A stretch of 64,000 nucleotides of DNA from Astragalus membranaceus (lineage: Eukaryota > Streptophyta > Magnoliopsida > Fabales > Fabaceae): NCBI GenBank assembly GCA_039519185.1, contig CM076848.1, positions 186,618,628 through 186,682,627 on the forward strand, given 5' to 3'. Of this stretch, positions 33,174 through 43,228 are shown piece after piece. Every line of letters begins with the position of its first letter. Position 1 is the first letter of the stretch. The position numbers were made by a program, and so were the translations under genes. The notes beneath the pieces were generated by a model that made no database searches, was not told where the DNA came from, and saw only the letters and a program-made list of their open reading frames with translations.

Positions 33174-33380
33174 GAGCCAAGGATCAGAAACTTCCGCACG
33201 ATCCGTGCGCCGTCTCGCACGATCCGTGCGCCTACTGGTGATAAAACGCCAAGGATCAGAAACTTCCGCACGATCCGTGCGCCGTCTCGCACGATCCGTG
33301 CGCTTACTGGTGCTCAGCGCCCTGCTATCAGATTCTTTCGCACGATCCGTGCGTCAATAAGCACGACCCGTGCGTCCTGG
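33118..33380 (+). promoter_or_regulatory. Second dyad array, in the Athila pol/env spacer
   Basis: GCACGAYCCGTGC copies start at 33196, 33217, 33268, 33289, 33340 and 33361, with intervals 21, 51, 21, 51, 21. A degenerate copy (GCATGATCCGTGA) is at 33126. A block of about 66 bp around AAGGATCAGAAACTTCC is duplicated in tandem. It is the same dyad and pairing as in the LTR but lies outside it, between pol and the env-like frame, about 420 bp before that start codon. Confidence 0.9.
33138..33172 (+). repeat. Internal poly(A) tract of 35 bases
   Basis: The pure A run follows the degenerate dyad and occupies the place where its 21-bp partner would be expected. Confidence 0.95.
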
Positions 33381-33795
33381 AAAAGTTTTTTCGTTTTCCC
33401 CCTCATTTATAGCAGCAGTAACCGTTCCCTCCCAACCTTCTTCATCTTCTTCATCTCTTCTAAACCTCCATACCCATACCTTCCCAACCTTCAAATACAT
33501 CCAAACAACACCCAAACCTCCATAAAAACTACTCAAATCAATTACCCACAACTCCCACTACAAAACCCACCCATTAAAATCACCATACAACCCCTCTCCA
33601 CCAAATCCCCAAATTCGTAATCCTCCATAACCATAACCCAAAACCTCCATAAACACCCCCAAAACACCACCCAATCATCAAAACACCACCCAATACACAA
33701 TACCCACCACCAAAAACACTCTATTCACCTTCCAAAACCCAAAAACCCCAAAATCTTTCAATCACCAAAAACCACACTTTTGAGGAAATTCGAAA

Positions 33796-35052
33796 ATGGC
33801 CCCTAAAAAAGCAAAAGCCAGTGATGTTGCGGGTACCTCTACCGGGAAAAGGTTAAAGAAAGTTGGTGCCAGTTCCAGCAACCCACACGGAATCGTCTTC
33901 AAGGAGGGAACTCAAGGTCAAAAGTATGAGTTGCTGGGCAACAGAAAAATGGTTCCCACAAGGTATCCCCATATGCTTACCCTTCAACTTCTTGGGATTG
34001 ATGATAATGTGAACCAGCTACTCGCAAATCTCGGCTGGCTGGATTTCCTGGAAATTGCAAGGTGTACCTATGAAGGTATTACTCTTGAATTTTTAAGTTC
34101 ATTGTGCTTCTTTGAGGATAGGAGTGATAGTGGAATCCCAAATCGCAAATTGTCTTTTAGACTCTTTAATGTGGATTTCAATTTGTCATTGACTGAATTT
34201 TGTGAGTTACTGGGTTTTAAAAATGAGGGATTTATTCATGATTCTAGACACCCTGAAGAAAAGCCTGAGGGATTTTGTGCTAAAACATTTTGGGCTGAGT
34301 TAACTGGTAAGGGGCATTATGAGGCAAGAGCCGCAAAAGCTAGTTCCATCCACAATCCGGTTTTCCGGTATATTCATAGAGTAATGGCATGTACCATTTT
34401 TGGTAGAGGAGAAGCCGGTGTGGTAAGGGTCGCTGAACTGTTTATTCTGTGGGCAATGGTAAACGGATACTCTGTGAACACTTGCTATTATCTCATCAGT
34501 CATCTGGCTAGTATAGCAGAGCATGGGAGGGGATTAACTGTTGTGGGTGGAATGGTCACATATATTGCTGAAAAACTGGGCTTGGATGGCAAGCTGGATG
34601 ACTTAGAGGAAGTGGAAGGTAACATGCACATTGATTTGGAATTATGTAGCAGCATGCAAATGATTAAGCAATCAGAGCGGCGCAGAGATAGATATTATCT
34701 GCTGATTTCTAGGCAAAGATCAATCTTATTGCCGGACAACACCAGGACAGACATAAGAAATAAAGCAAATTGGTTTTACCCAGTTACTGATGGGGTAAAC
34801 CAACAAGAAGAGCCAGTGCAAGGGAGAGATGAAGAAATGGCTGATCAGGGAGTGCAGGAGAACTCTAACTTTAATATGCAGGCATGGTGTGCCAGGATAG
34901 AGGCACAGCAGGAGAGGCATGGAGAAGAGCTACAGCTAATCAGGCAAGACCAGCTGTATCATAGTCAGCAGATGGAGCACATGTCAGACATGCTCCGCAC
35001 TATGATGCAGCACTTCAGCATCAACCAGGCTCCCCCGCCTGGGCAGCAGTGA
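33796..35052 (+). CDS. Athila env-position ORF (ATHILA ORF-1 type)
   Basis: A 418-codon open frame lies about 800 bp after pol, the position of the third ORF of Athila elements, often called env-like. It resembles the Athila ORF-1 family (MLTLQLLGIDDNV, LSLTEFCELLGF, KTFWAELTG). The N-terminus is rich in lysine (MAPKKAKA, KRLKK) and could be a nuclear signal. One hydrophobic stretch lies at about residues 210-245. The C-terminus is Gln/Glu/Met-rich and probably coiled-coil. I see no signal peptide, no clear membrane anchor at the end and no furin-like site, so an envelope function is not supported by the sequence. The frame is undamaged. Its own promoter could be the dyad-bearing spacer upstream, or it may be made from a spliced RNA. 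Confidence 0.85.
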   Translation: MAPKKAKASDVAGTSTGKRLKKVGASSSNPHGIVFKEGTQGQKYELLGNRKMVPTRYPHMLTLQLLGIDDNVNQLLANLGWLDFLEIARCTYEGITLEFLSSLCFFEDRSDSGIPNRKLSFRLFNVDFNLSLTEFCELLGFKNEGFIHDSRHPEEKPEGFCAKTFWAELTGKGHYEARAAKASSIHNPVFRYIHRVMACTIFGRGEAGVVRVAELFILWAMVNGYSVNTCYYLISHLASIAEHGRGLTVVGGMVTYIAEKLGLDGKLDDLEEVEGNMHIDLELCSSMQMIKQSERRRDRYYLLISRQRSILLPDNTRTDIRNKANWFYPVTDGVNQQEEPVQGRDEEMADQGVQENSNFNMQAWCARIEAQQERHGEELQLIRQDQLYHSQQMEHMSDMLRTMMQHFSINQAPPPGQQ

Positions 35053-35928
35053 TCATGTGAGCTTTCTTTTACCCTTTCATGCTATTTACTCTATAAAATC
35101 ATTGAGGACAATGTTCAGTCCAAGCATGGGGGGGTATCTTGCCCTTTTTACTGATTTCCTGTTTTTATTAAGTTTAGTTTATTTTTAATAAATACCATCT
35201 CCCCTTGTTTCAAGTCTTTGTGAGTTTTGAAAGCATGTTTTATCTAGTAAAGGCCTCTTTTGGATTAAATTTTTTTTTGGAATTCATAGTATTCATCTAG
35301 GTGGACTGGCTGGTAAAAATAAATGATTGTTTGCTACTGCTTTTGGGGCTTGCACACACACACACTTGAGATTTGTTTTTGGTTATTGGTACTATTAGGA
35401 GGTTTAGAAAAGAAACTAGAAATTTAGTTCTCTTGGTGACATTCACCGGATGCGAGGTTACTGGAGAAAAATGTCTGAGTTGGGGTATCAAGCAAAAAGA
35501 AAGAAAAAGAAAGAAAAGAAAAAAAGCATCAAGCAAGAAGGGCTGACCACTTTAGTTCAAATTGAAAAAGAAAAAAAATTGTTAAATTAAAAGTGGTTGG
35601 CCTACATCAAAGAAAAAAAAGCAAGGGAAAAAGAAAATGCTTGAATGCCCAGCGTATAAAGACCCTCCTTTGAGACCCGGTCTAGTGAATGGAAGACCCA
35701 AGCTTAAGAATGCTAGGGAACTAGTTCTATGATGACATTGATAACCTTTCTATTGTGCTGATACCTAAAACTTGTCTCATAAATCACAAAAGCCCAAGTA
35801 GTGAGTCTCAAACCAAAGAAGTGCTGAAATTTACCGCAGGTCCACTTAAGGTGTTATAGGAATTCAGAATTTTTTCCAAAAATTGGCCAATGAGTTTCAT
35901 AGTTTTGCTTGAGGACAAGCAAAGATTC
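35053..35928 (+). other. Athila 3' non-coding region with extra polypurine-like tract
   Basis: After the env-position stop, a GAGGACAATG phrase precedes CCAAGCATGGGGGGG (about 35124-35138). It closely parallels the true tract before the 3' LTR (GAGGACAAGC then CAAGCATGGGGGAG). Between them are A-rich and AAAGAAAA-rich stretches without coding potential. Confidence 0.6.
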
Positions 35929-35943
35929 AAGCATGGGGGAGTT
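35929..35943 (+). other. Athila polypurine tract
   Basis: AAGCATGGGGGAGTT lies directly before the 3' LTR start TGATAAG at 35944. Confidence 0.85.
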
Positions 35944-37330
35944 TGATAAGTCATATTTTAGTAGGTTTTTAGTACTTATTTTAAGTAGTCTATTTGATGT
36001 TTTTACTTTAATTTAGAACTATTTTACTACAATTGTTTGTTAGTTGTTTTCAGGGCTTACTTTGGAGAAATTAAAGAGTTATTGAGGATTAAAGACCAAG
36101 GAGCAAAAGAGCATTGAAAAAGGAGCAAAAGCAAGTAAAAGAGAGACCAGTGATCAGAAGAACACGCACGATCCGTGCGTGAGTTAGCACGATCCGTGCG
36201 CACCTGTACGAAAATTAGAAGGATTTTCCAGAAAGATCAGCACGATCCGTGCGTTGTTCCGCACGACCCGTGCGTATCTGTGCGAAAATTGGAAGCATGT
36301 TCCAGAAAGTTAAGCACGATCCGTGCGTTACTACGCACGACCCGTGCGCCTCATCAGTTGCCAGAATTCCTACAGTTTAATTTTAACGCACGATCCGTGC
36401 GTCTTTGGCACACGATCCGTGCGCATTCATCTGATTCTGAAAACTGTCACAAACTCTTCTTATTCCTTTCATTATGGTTGTAATTCGTAATTAGTACCTT
36501 GTCTGCTGATTTTAGACTATAAATAGGACCTTAGATCAGCTTTCAAATCATCAATTGGTGATTGGAATCCTACTCCAAAATTAAATCTAAGTTTTTGTTG
36601 TTTTAGTTTTCTGCTCTTTACATTTCTGCTCTCTTTATAATTCTGCACTTTTACTTTCCAGCACTTTTACAATTCTTGTTATCTACATTCAGTCATTTAC
36701 ATTATGTCTTTCTCTCCTACTCCCTTGTCTACAATGAGCTATTGTGAGTAGACTTCTTTAGTCTTGGGATTTTGGGAAACAATCCAATGATGGGTCCCTG
36801 AATAATTCCAAGACTAAAACCTATCTTATTAAGGTTTGGATTCTACTCTAATTTCATCGTGCGTTTTGTATAATCCAAATGTCAAGTGATGGACCGAAAG
36901 GGGAAGCTTGACATTGGAACAAATGAAATTAGACAAGGTCAATCATGAGAATAGCATTGATGACCTTGGGATAATAAGGTTGTACTTAATGGGTTTCGGC
37001 AATGATCAACCATGAGAATAGGCTTGATCATTGTTTCGAGACACGTTCTTGTTGTCCGAAAGGAAACTTGAATTACACCAAAAGAATACCTTGTCCTTAG
37101 AAACAAACTTAAATAATAAGATAGGGGATAGTTAAGGGGTTATTTTTATACCTTTATTGTGATCTAACCAAGATCCCAAGACGCTTTTTATATTCTAAGT
37201 TAAAACCAATTTTTACCAAATCATTCTCTTTCAGCTAATCACCACTAGAAACTAGGTTGGTAATCACATATAACTCTCTGTGGATCGATATTTTTACTAC
37301 GCGATAGAACCGTATACTTGCGGCCTATCA
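35944..37330 (+). repeat. Athila 3' LTR
   Basis: It has the same length and, where compared, the same sequence as 26182-27568 (offset 9762). The dyads are at 36165-36422 and the TATA box at 36518. The flanking CATAT is the target duplication. Confidence 0.95.
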
Positions 37331-37340
37331 CATATACTAA

Positions 37341-37639
37341 GAATCGATTCCTTCTTGGTTTCCTTAGCCTAGGAATCGATTCTCAAGTCATTCCTTAGCT
37401 TAATGAATCGATTCTCAAGTCATTCCTTGGATTAATGAAATCGATTCTCAAGTCTTTCCTTAGCTTATGAAATCGATTCCCTTTATTTCTACATGGATAA
37501 GAATCGATTCTCAGGACCTCCATATGGCCTGAAAATCGATTCATGCCTTTCTACATAAGCATTGTAATCGATTCTTTTATTTTTTAAAGGCAATGAATCG
37601 ATTCCTTCACTTTTTAACTTGGTCTATGAATCGATTCTT
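37341..37639 (+). promoter_or_regulatory. Helically phased ATCGAT array upstream of the copia TATA box
   Basis: ATCGAT cores, mostly within GAATCGATTC, start at 37343, 37375, 37407, 37440, 37472, 37503, 37535, 37567, 37597 and 37630. The intervals are 32, 32, 33, 32, 31, 32, 32, 30 and 33. Spacer sequences between cores differ. With the site at 26159, the 5' LTR had 11 sites before the Athila insertion. The last core lies 57 bp before TATAAATA. Confidence 0.93.
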
Positions 37640-37686
37640 CACCTATATTAAATGTTTTTCAAAAAAATTTCAACGGTGCCTAAGCC

Positions 37687-37694
37687 TATAAATA
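37687..37694 (+). promoter_or_regulatory. Copia LTR TATA box
   Basis: TATAAATA within CCTATAAATACATAGG, directly after the ATCGAT array; also present in the 3' LTR near 42067. Confidence 0.75.
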
Positions 37695-38847
37695 CATAGG
37701 TTGAGCTTCACCTTCAGACTACACCTATTCTCACAATTTCTTCTCTACTCTCTCATATTCGAATCTCTATAGATCTATTGCTCCTCATTGTTTTATTTTT
37801 ATAAGCTTTTGATTTTAAATTGTTATATCTTTTTTCAAAAGCTGTTTATAGATCTAGATCTGAGATCCTGTGCTCCAACTGTTTTGAATCTTGTTTTTCA
37901 AAAAGCTTTGTTTTTTCAAAATCGTATCTATATTTTTTAAAAGCTTTCAAGCAACCTCAACTTCTATTGTTATATCAATTTTGAAGTGGTTGCAAAAGCA
38001 AGATCATCCCTCATCTTATAGAGCATTTATAATATCCTAAGATCACTCATCTCTCTCAGTTTCTAAATTGACTCATTCTCTGAAGTGATTGGATCATAGA
38101 ACTCTATTGTGTAATTTATTTTATTTCAAGGTGTTTTTGAAAACCTGGGCTTTGTACTTGGGTCTCTCAATCAAGTGATTGAGTTGGTGTTTTTGAAATC
38201 CTGGGCTTTGTACTTGGGTCTCTCAATCAAGTGATTGAGTTGGTGTTTTGAAATCCTGGGCTGTGTACTTGGGTCTCTCAATAGGGTTATTGAGTTGGTT
38301 TAGAAATCCTTAGCAAGAGTGCTTAGGTTCTCAATTCAGGGGAATTGAGATTCACTTATATTGGGGTCGACTGTTTGTATCAAACTCTCTTCAATATAGT
38401 GGTTACTAAGTCCAAGGGTTGAAAAGCCTAAGGCCGAGGACGTAGGGGTTTTATCCCGAACCTCGCTAAATTGCTGTGTCTCTCTCTCTTCTCTATCTCT
38501 TTATATTTTGCACTTTATTTGCTTATAATATTATTATCATATACTTGATATAACTGTTTATCATATTCTCAATATAACTGTGCAAATATATCATATTGTA
38601 ATCTTATCCTGATCTCTCTATATCCTTCTTCTCATTATCTATTTTATTGCTGTATACAATATTGATCTGTCCATCATCTCATTCTACTCCTCTTCTCCTT
38701 CTATATTGGTCAAATATTATTATTCCGCATTTAATCCAAACCAATATCGAAAAAGTTTTTAAATTGAAAAAGAATCCATTAATCACCTATAACCTTATTC
38801 ACCCCCCCCCCTCTAAGGTTACTTTATAGACTCTCAAGTCTAACAAG

Positions 38848-38861
38848 TGGTATCAGTAGCT
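38848..38861 (+). other. Copia primer-binding site
   Basis: TGGTATCAGTAGCT, 2 bp after the LTR end, resembles the initiator tRNA-Met site TGGTATCAGAGC with a change after the tenth base. Confidence 0.7.
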
Positions 38862-38925
38862 AGGAATTGCATATTAGAGCTTTACATCTCGCAATTCTAA
38901 ATTTATCCTTTACATATCTGTAATT

Positions 38926-40662
38926 ATGGGTTCTTTCATGAAAGAAGGAATGTCCTCTAATAGGCCTCCTCTATTTGATGGTACTAACTATGATTACTGG
39001 AGTAGTCGTATGAAATGTCATGTGCAGGCAATTGACTTCACTCTATGGAGAATCATAGTGGATGGTCCTCTAATCCCGATGAAGATCAAGATCACAAAAC
39101 CACGTAATACTGATGGTGACACGTCAAAAATTCAAGCCACCGGCAAAGCTGAAGAAGTACCGGTGGAAGACATCTACACCATCGACCTGAGTGAGTTAAG
39201 AAAATCTGAGCTTGACAAGATATCCCTAAATGCAAAGGCCATGAATATCCTTCATCTATCTCTCTGTGAAGAAGAATATGGTAGAGTAAAAGGGTGTCAA
39301 AGTGCAAAGGAAATCTGGGACTGCCTACAAGCCACTCATGTCGGGACAAGCCAGGTAAAAGATACTAAAATTAGAATTCTCACCTCTGAATATGAAAGTT
39401 TTAAAATGAAAGAAGGTGAGTCTGTCGCAGCAATGCATTAGAGATTAAATTTAATTGTAAACAACTTGAGGGCCTTAGGAAAGAAATACACCAACAAGGA
39501 TTTGAATGGAAAGATCCTTGAATCCTTAACTGGTGAATTCTTCCCTAAGACTTGTGCTATAACCGAAGCCAAAGACATTGGAACTTTACCTCAAGAAGAC
39601 CTTATTGGATCATTGCTAGCCTTTGAGGTAGTATTGGCTACTAAAAAGAATCAAGAAAAGGAAGTGGTGAAATCTCTTGCCCTTGCTGCTAAAACTCCTA
39701 AAGTAGCAAGGAAACAAAGTAAGTCTGGTGAAGAATCTGATGATGAAGACATGGCTGAATTATTTGAAGAATTCATGAAATTCAACAAACTTGAAAAGAG
39801 AAATAACTCAAAGAAATCCAAGAAAGCTAAGAAGGCTACATGGAACAACTATTCTGACAGTGAAGAAGAGGAAGTTGCAAATGCTATCTGTCTCACGGCA
39901 TGTGAAACACCTAAGGCTACTATATGGGATTGTCTTGGCTCTGATAGTGACACATACGAAGAAGAGCAAATTGCAAATGGTGTTTGTCATATGGCAAATG
40001 ACTCATCTAAGGTAAGCCTTAACTCTTCTAGTCTTTCTGATTCTTCTATACATGATGATCTATCAGATGGTGCGTATAGTAGTCACGATTTAAGTGAGGC
40101 TTTTGATGCTCTCTATTCTGAACATGAAACTCTTTTGTTAAAATCTAAGAAATTGGCAAAGAGTAACAAAAGCATGCTCACTCAAATTGAGACACTTGAA
40201 AATGAAGTAGATAGATTAAAGAATGAACTACATAAATCTGTCAACCTTGAGTTTCTTGAGCTTAAACAAAATTTTGAAAAAACCAAGGTTGAAAATGAAT
40301 TTTTGAAAGAATCTTTGAAAAAGTTTGAGGTTGGTGAAAAGACCTTAACCAAGCTACTTCACTCCCAACATGAATATGTTGATAGGAGAGGTATTGGGTA
40401 CCAAGGTAATTCCACCACCTCCAGCTCAAACAAAAATATCACCTTTGTAGCTTCTACCTCTAATCATAAACCTACTATCTTCAAATGCACATATTGCCAA
40501 AAGGGAAACCATAGCTCCTCTTCATGCCCCATCCGTAAAATATGTGAGCTTGGAACCCTTGTACCTACTTGGAAGAAACCAAGGTGGATTGTGAAAGCAA
40601 ACCCCTTGATGACTAACCCCAAAGGACCCAAAGAGAAATGGGTACCAAAATTTTCTACTTGA
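38926..40662 (+). pseudogene. Copia gag, one in-frame stop
   Basis: The frame starts MGSFMKEGMSSNRPPLFDG, the N-terminal gag motif of many plant copia elements, followed by a UBN2-type gag core (LNAKAMNILHLSL, CQSAKEIWDCL, GTSQVKDTKI). A TAG at 39439-39441 interrupts it; the same frame resumes immediately and stays open to 40662. The second part has acidic and Ser-rich stretches, a coiled-coil-like region and a CCHC knuckle CTYCQKGNHSSSSC (about residues 525-540). No other damage is seen, so the stop may be recent or read through at low level. Confidence 0.85.
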
Positions 40663-41330
40663 TCTTAGTGCAGGTGTGCTACAGGGTATGGGGGTCAGAT
40701 CAATACCTTGATAGCAGAGACTCGAAGTTCATGACTGGAGACACAAAAAGATTCGTAATACTCAGAAACAGCAGTCATGTGACTCGTGATAACAACAATA
40801 GAGGAAGAATCACTGGTGAAGGTTAGATTGGAAAAGTTCTATTCACCTTAAGAATAATTTATCACTTCTGTGAAACAAATTTTTTTTGTGTGCATCAAAG
40901 TTTTTTTTTCTTCTCTCTATTGTGCTGGATTTTGTGATGCAACATATTTCTTTTGTTAAAAATGATACCTATATTGTTGAACCAAGGATGATTATCTTGG
41001 GTATCATATTTTTAAAACCATGATGATCCACCCTCTTTTTACTAAAGCCTTGCATTCTAAAATTATTAAGGGGGATCACCAAGTAAGGGGGAGCATAGCA
41101 TGAACTACTGTTTTTGATATATCATATGCTATGCAAATGCTGCTTATTTATTATGCAAGTTTATGTTGTATGTATTCACCCCCCCTCCTTTTTGATGAAA
41201 ACAAAGGGAGAGAAAATATGCAAGCTACTATTATATGTGGGGAGAAAATATATGCTTATGCTTAGGGGGAGCTTTTTTAAAGAATTTTCATTATTATTAA
41301 TCCCTATGCATAATGTAATTTGTTATCATC
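40663..41330 (+). pseudogene. Sliver of copia pol plus non-coding region
   Basis: Degenerate codons from 40665 to about 40830 match the segment after gag (the YLDSRDSKFMTGD region, then GRITGEG). Everything from protease/integrase to RNase H is missing. The rest is T-rich non-coding DNA with several AAGGGGGA-type tracts (for example near 41085 and 41260). Confidence 0.75.
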
Positions 41331-41344
41331 AAAAAGGGGGAGTT
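41331..41344 (+). other. Copia polypurine tract
   Basis: AAAAAGGGGGAGTT lies directly before the 3' LTR start TGTTGAACC at 41345. Confidence 0.85.
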
Positions 41345-43223
41345 TGTTGAACCAAGGGTAAAACAGTCCTTTATTTTGAATGATCACAAATTACATATAT
41401 CTACTAATGTTTCACATTGAGCAAAGTGCAGGACTTAATTTAAAAGGAAGAAGACTCAAAAAAGGAGAAGCTTGAAGAAGAAGCATTATAAGAAGTTCAA
41501 AACCCTATTTTGTGTCTAAGCCTTTTTTAGGACTCTTTGTAAAGGTCCTATCACCTAAAGTGTGTGGCACTTTAGCTATTGAGAGAGATGACTTTTCAAA
41601 ACATGCATGATGCATAAAAATAGTTTTGAAAAAATATTTTACAAAATTGCATGCATGCATAAGGTGGCAACCAAAACTAAAGAAATATTTTTGAAGCAAA
41701 AGAATCGATTTCACTACTAAGAATCGATTCCTTCTTGGTTTCCTTAGCCTAGGAATCGATTCTCAAGTCATTCCTTAGCTTAATGAATCGATTCTCAAGT
41801 CATTCCTTGGATTAATGAAATCGATTCTCAAGTCTTTCCTTAGCTTATGAAATCGATTCCCTTTATTTCTACATGGATAAGAATCGATTCTCAGGACCTC
41901 CATATGGCCTGAAAATCGATTCATGCCTTTCTACATAAGCATTGTAATCGATTCTTTTATTTTTTAAAGGCAATGAATCGATTCCTTCACTTTTTAACTT
42001 GGTCTATGAATCGATTCTTCACCTATATTAAATGTTTTTCAAAAAAATTTCAACGGTGCCTAAGCCTATAAATACATAGGTTGAGCTTCACCTTCAGACT
42101 ACACCTATTCTCACAATTTCTTCTCTACTCTCTCATATTCGAATCTCTATAGATCTATTGCTCCTCATTGTTTTATTTTTATAAGCTTTTGATTTTAAAT
42201 TGTTATATCTTTTTTCAAAAGCTGTTTATAGATCTAGATCTGAGATCCTGTGCTCCAACTGTTTTGAATCTTGTTTTTCAAAAAGCTTTGTTTTTTCAAA
42301 ATCATATCTATATTTTTTAAAAGCTTTCAAGCAACCTCAACTTCTATTGTTATATCAATTTTGAAGTGGTTGCAAAAGCAAGATCATCCCTCATCTTATA
42401 GAGCATCTATAATATCCTAAGATCACTCATCTCTCTCAGTTTCTAAATTGACTCATTCTCTGAAGTGATTGGATCATAGAACTCTATTGTGTAATTTATT
42501 TTATTTCAAGGTGTTTTTGAAAACCTGGGCTTTGTACTTGGGTCTCTCAATCAAGTGATTGAGTTGGTGTTTTTGAAATCCTGGGCTTTGTACTTGGGTC
42601 TCTCAATCAAGTGATTGAGTTGGTGTTTTGAAATCCTGGGCTGTGTACTTGGGTCTCTCAATAGGGTTATTGAGTTGGTTTAGAAATCCTTAGCAAGAGT
42701 GCTTAGGTTCTCAATTCAGGGGAATTGAGATTCACTTATATTGGGGTCGACTGTTTGTATCAAACTCTCTTCAATATAGTGGTTACTAAGTCCAAGGGTT
42801 GAAAAGCCTAAGGCCGAGGACGTAGGGGTTTTATCCCGAACCTCGCTAAATTGCTGTGTCTCTCTCTCTTCTCTATCTCTTTATATTTTGCACTTTATTT
42901 GCTTATAATATTATTATCATATACTTGATATAACTGTTTATCATATTCTCAATATAACTGTGCAAATATATCATATTGTAATCTTATCCTGATCTCTCTA
43001 TATCCTTCTTCTCATTATCTATTTTATTGCTGTATACAATATTGATCTGTCCATCATCTCATTCTACTCCTCTTCTCCTTCTATATTGGTCAAATATTAT
43101 TATTCCGCATTTAATCCAAACCAATATCGAAAAAGTTTTTTAAATTGAAAAAGAATCCATTAATCACCTATAACCTTATTCACCCCCCCTCTAAGGTTAC
43201 TTTATAGACTCTCAAGTCTAACA
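41345..43223 (+). repeat. Copia 3' LTR (1879 bp)
   Basis: ATCGAT cores start at 41704, 41723, 41755, 41787, 41820, 41852, 41883, 41915, 41947, 41977 and 42010. Only the first interval (19 bp) departs from ~32, because 11 bp present in the 5' LTR (the ATTACATATAC type) is missing here. The LTR ends CTAACA and is followed by the GTAAG duplication. Confidence 0.92.
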
Positions 43224-43228
43224 GTAAG

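Larger units (their letters stand above)
26182..37330 (+). mobile_element. Athila-type Ty3/gypsy element with env-like ORF, apparently intact
   Basis: Two LTRs of exactly 1387 bp (26182-27568 and 35944-37330), with no difference in the parts I compared, enclose several features. These are an 18-base primer site for tRNA-Asp, one uninterrupted gag-pol frame of 1769 codons, a spacer, a 418-codon env-position frame and a polypurine tract. The target duplication CATAT (26177-26181, 37331-37335) is perfect. The tRNA-Asp primer, gag type and third frame place it in the Athila lineage (relatives include Calypso and Cyclops in legumes). It is the youngest insertion in the nest and possibly still competent. 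Confidence 0.93.
37336..38845 (+). repeat. Copia 5' LTR, right part
   Basis: It continues from 26181 after the Athila element and its CATAT duplication, and matches 41716-43223. It contains ten ATCGAT sites, a TATA box and a CTGGGCTTTGTACTTGGGTC repeat (38147-38340), and ends CTAACA at 38845. Confidence 0.9.
25800..43223 (+). mobile_element. Ty1/copia element lacking most of pol, in G3 gag
   Basis: The 5-bp target duplication GTAAG (25795-25799 and 43224-43228) is perfect. The LTRs begin TGTTGAACC and end CTAACA. The 5' LTR is split by the Athila element (26182-37330). Between the LTRs there are only gag, a sliver of the pre-integrase region and non-coding sequence. Integrase, reverse transcriptase and RNase H are missing. 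The two LTRs differ by only a handful of substitutions and small indels, so this pol-less element transposed fairly recently and must have used enzymes made by relatives. Its gag type suggests a SIRE/Maximus-like lineage (tentative). Confidence 0.88.

Noticed and set aside
33135..33620. 161-codon frame starting in the poly(A) tract
   Set aside because: The Lys run comes from the A tract and the rest from dyads and a C-rich leader; no family resemblance.
33796..35052. True viral-type envelope glycoprotein
   Set aside because: No signal peptide, C-terminal anchor or cleavage site is visible; only its position and Athila ORF-1 resemblance support the env-like name.
37341..37639. CRISPR-like array of short repeats with regular unlike spacers
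   Set aside because: The repeats are 6-10 bp palindromes inside a copia LTR of plant nuclear DNA, with no cas genes. The interval is 32 bp centre to centre, and the array is duplicated in the other LTR.
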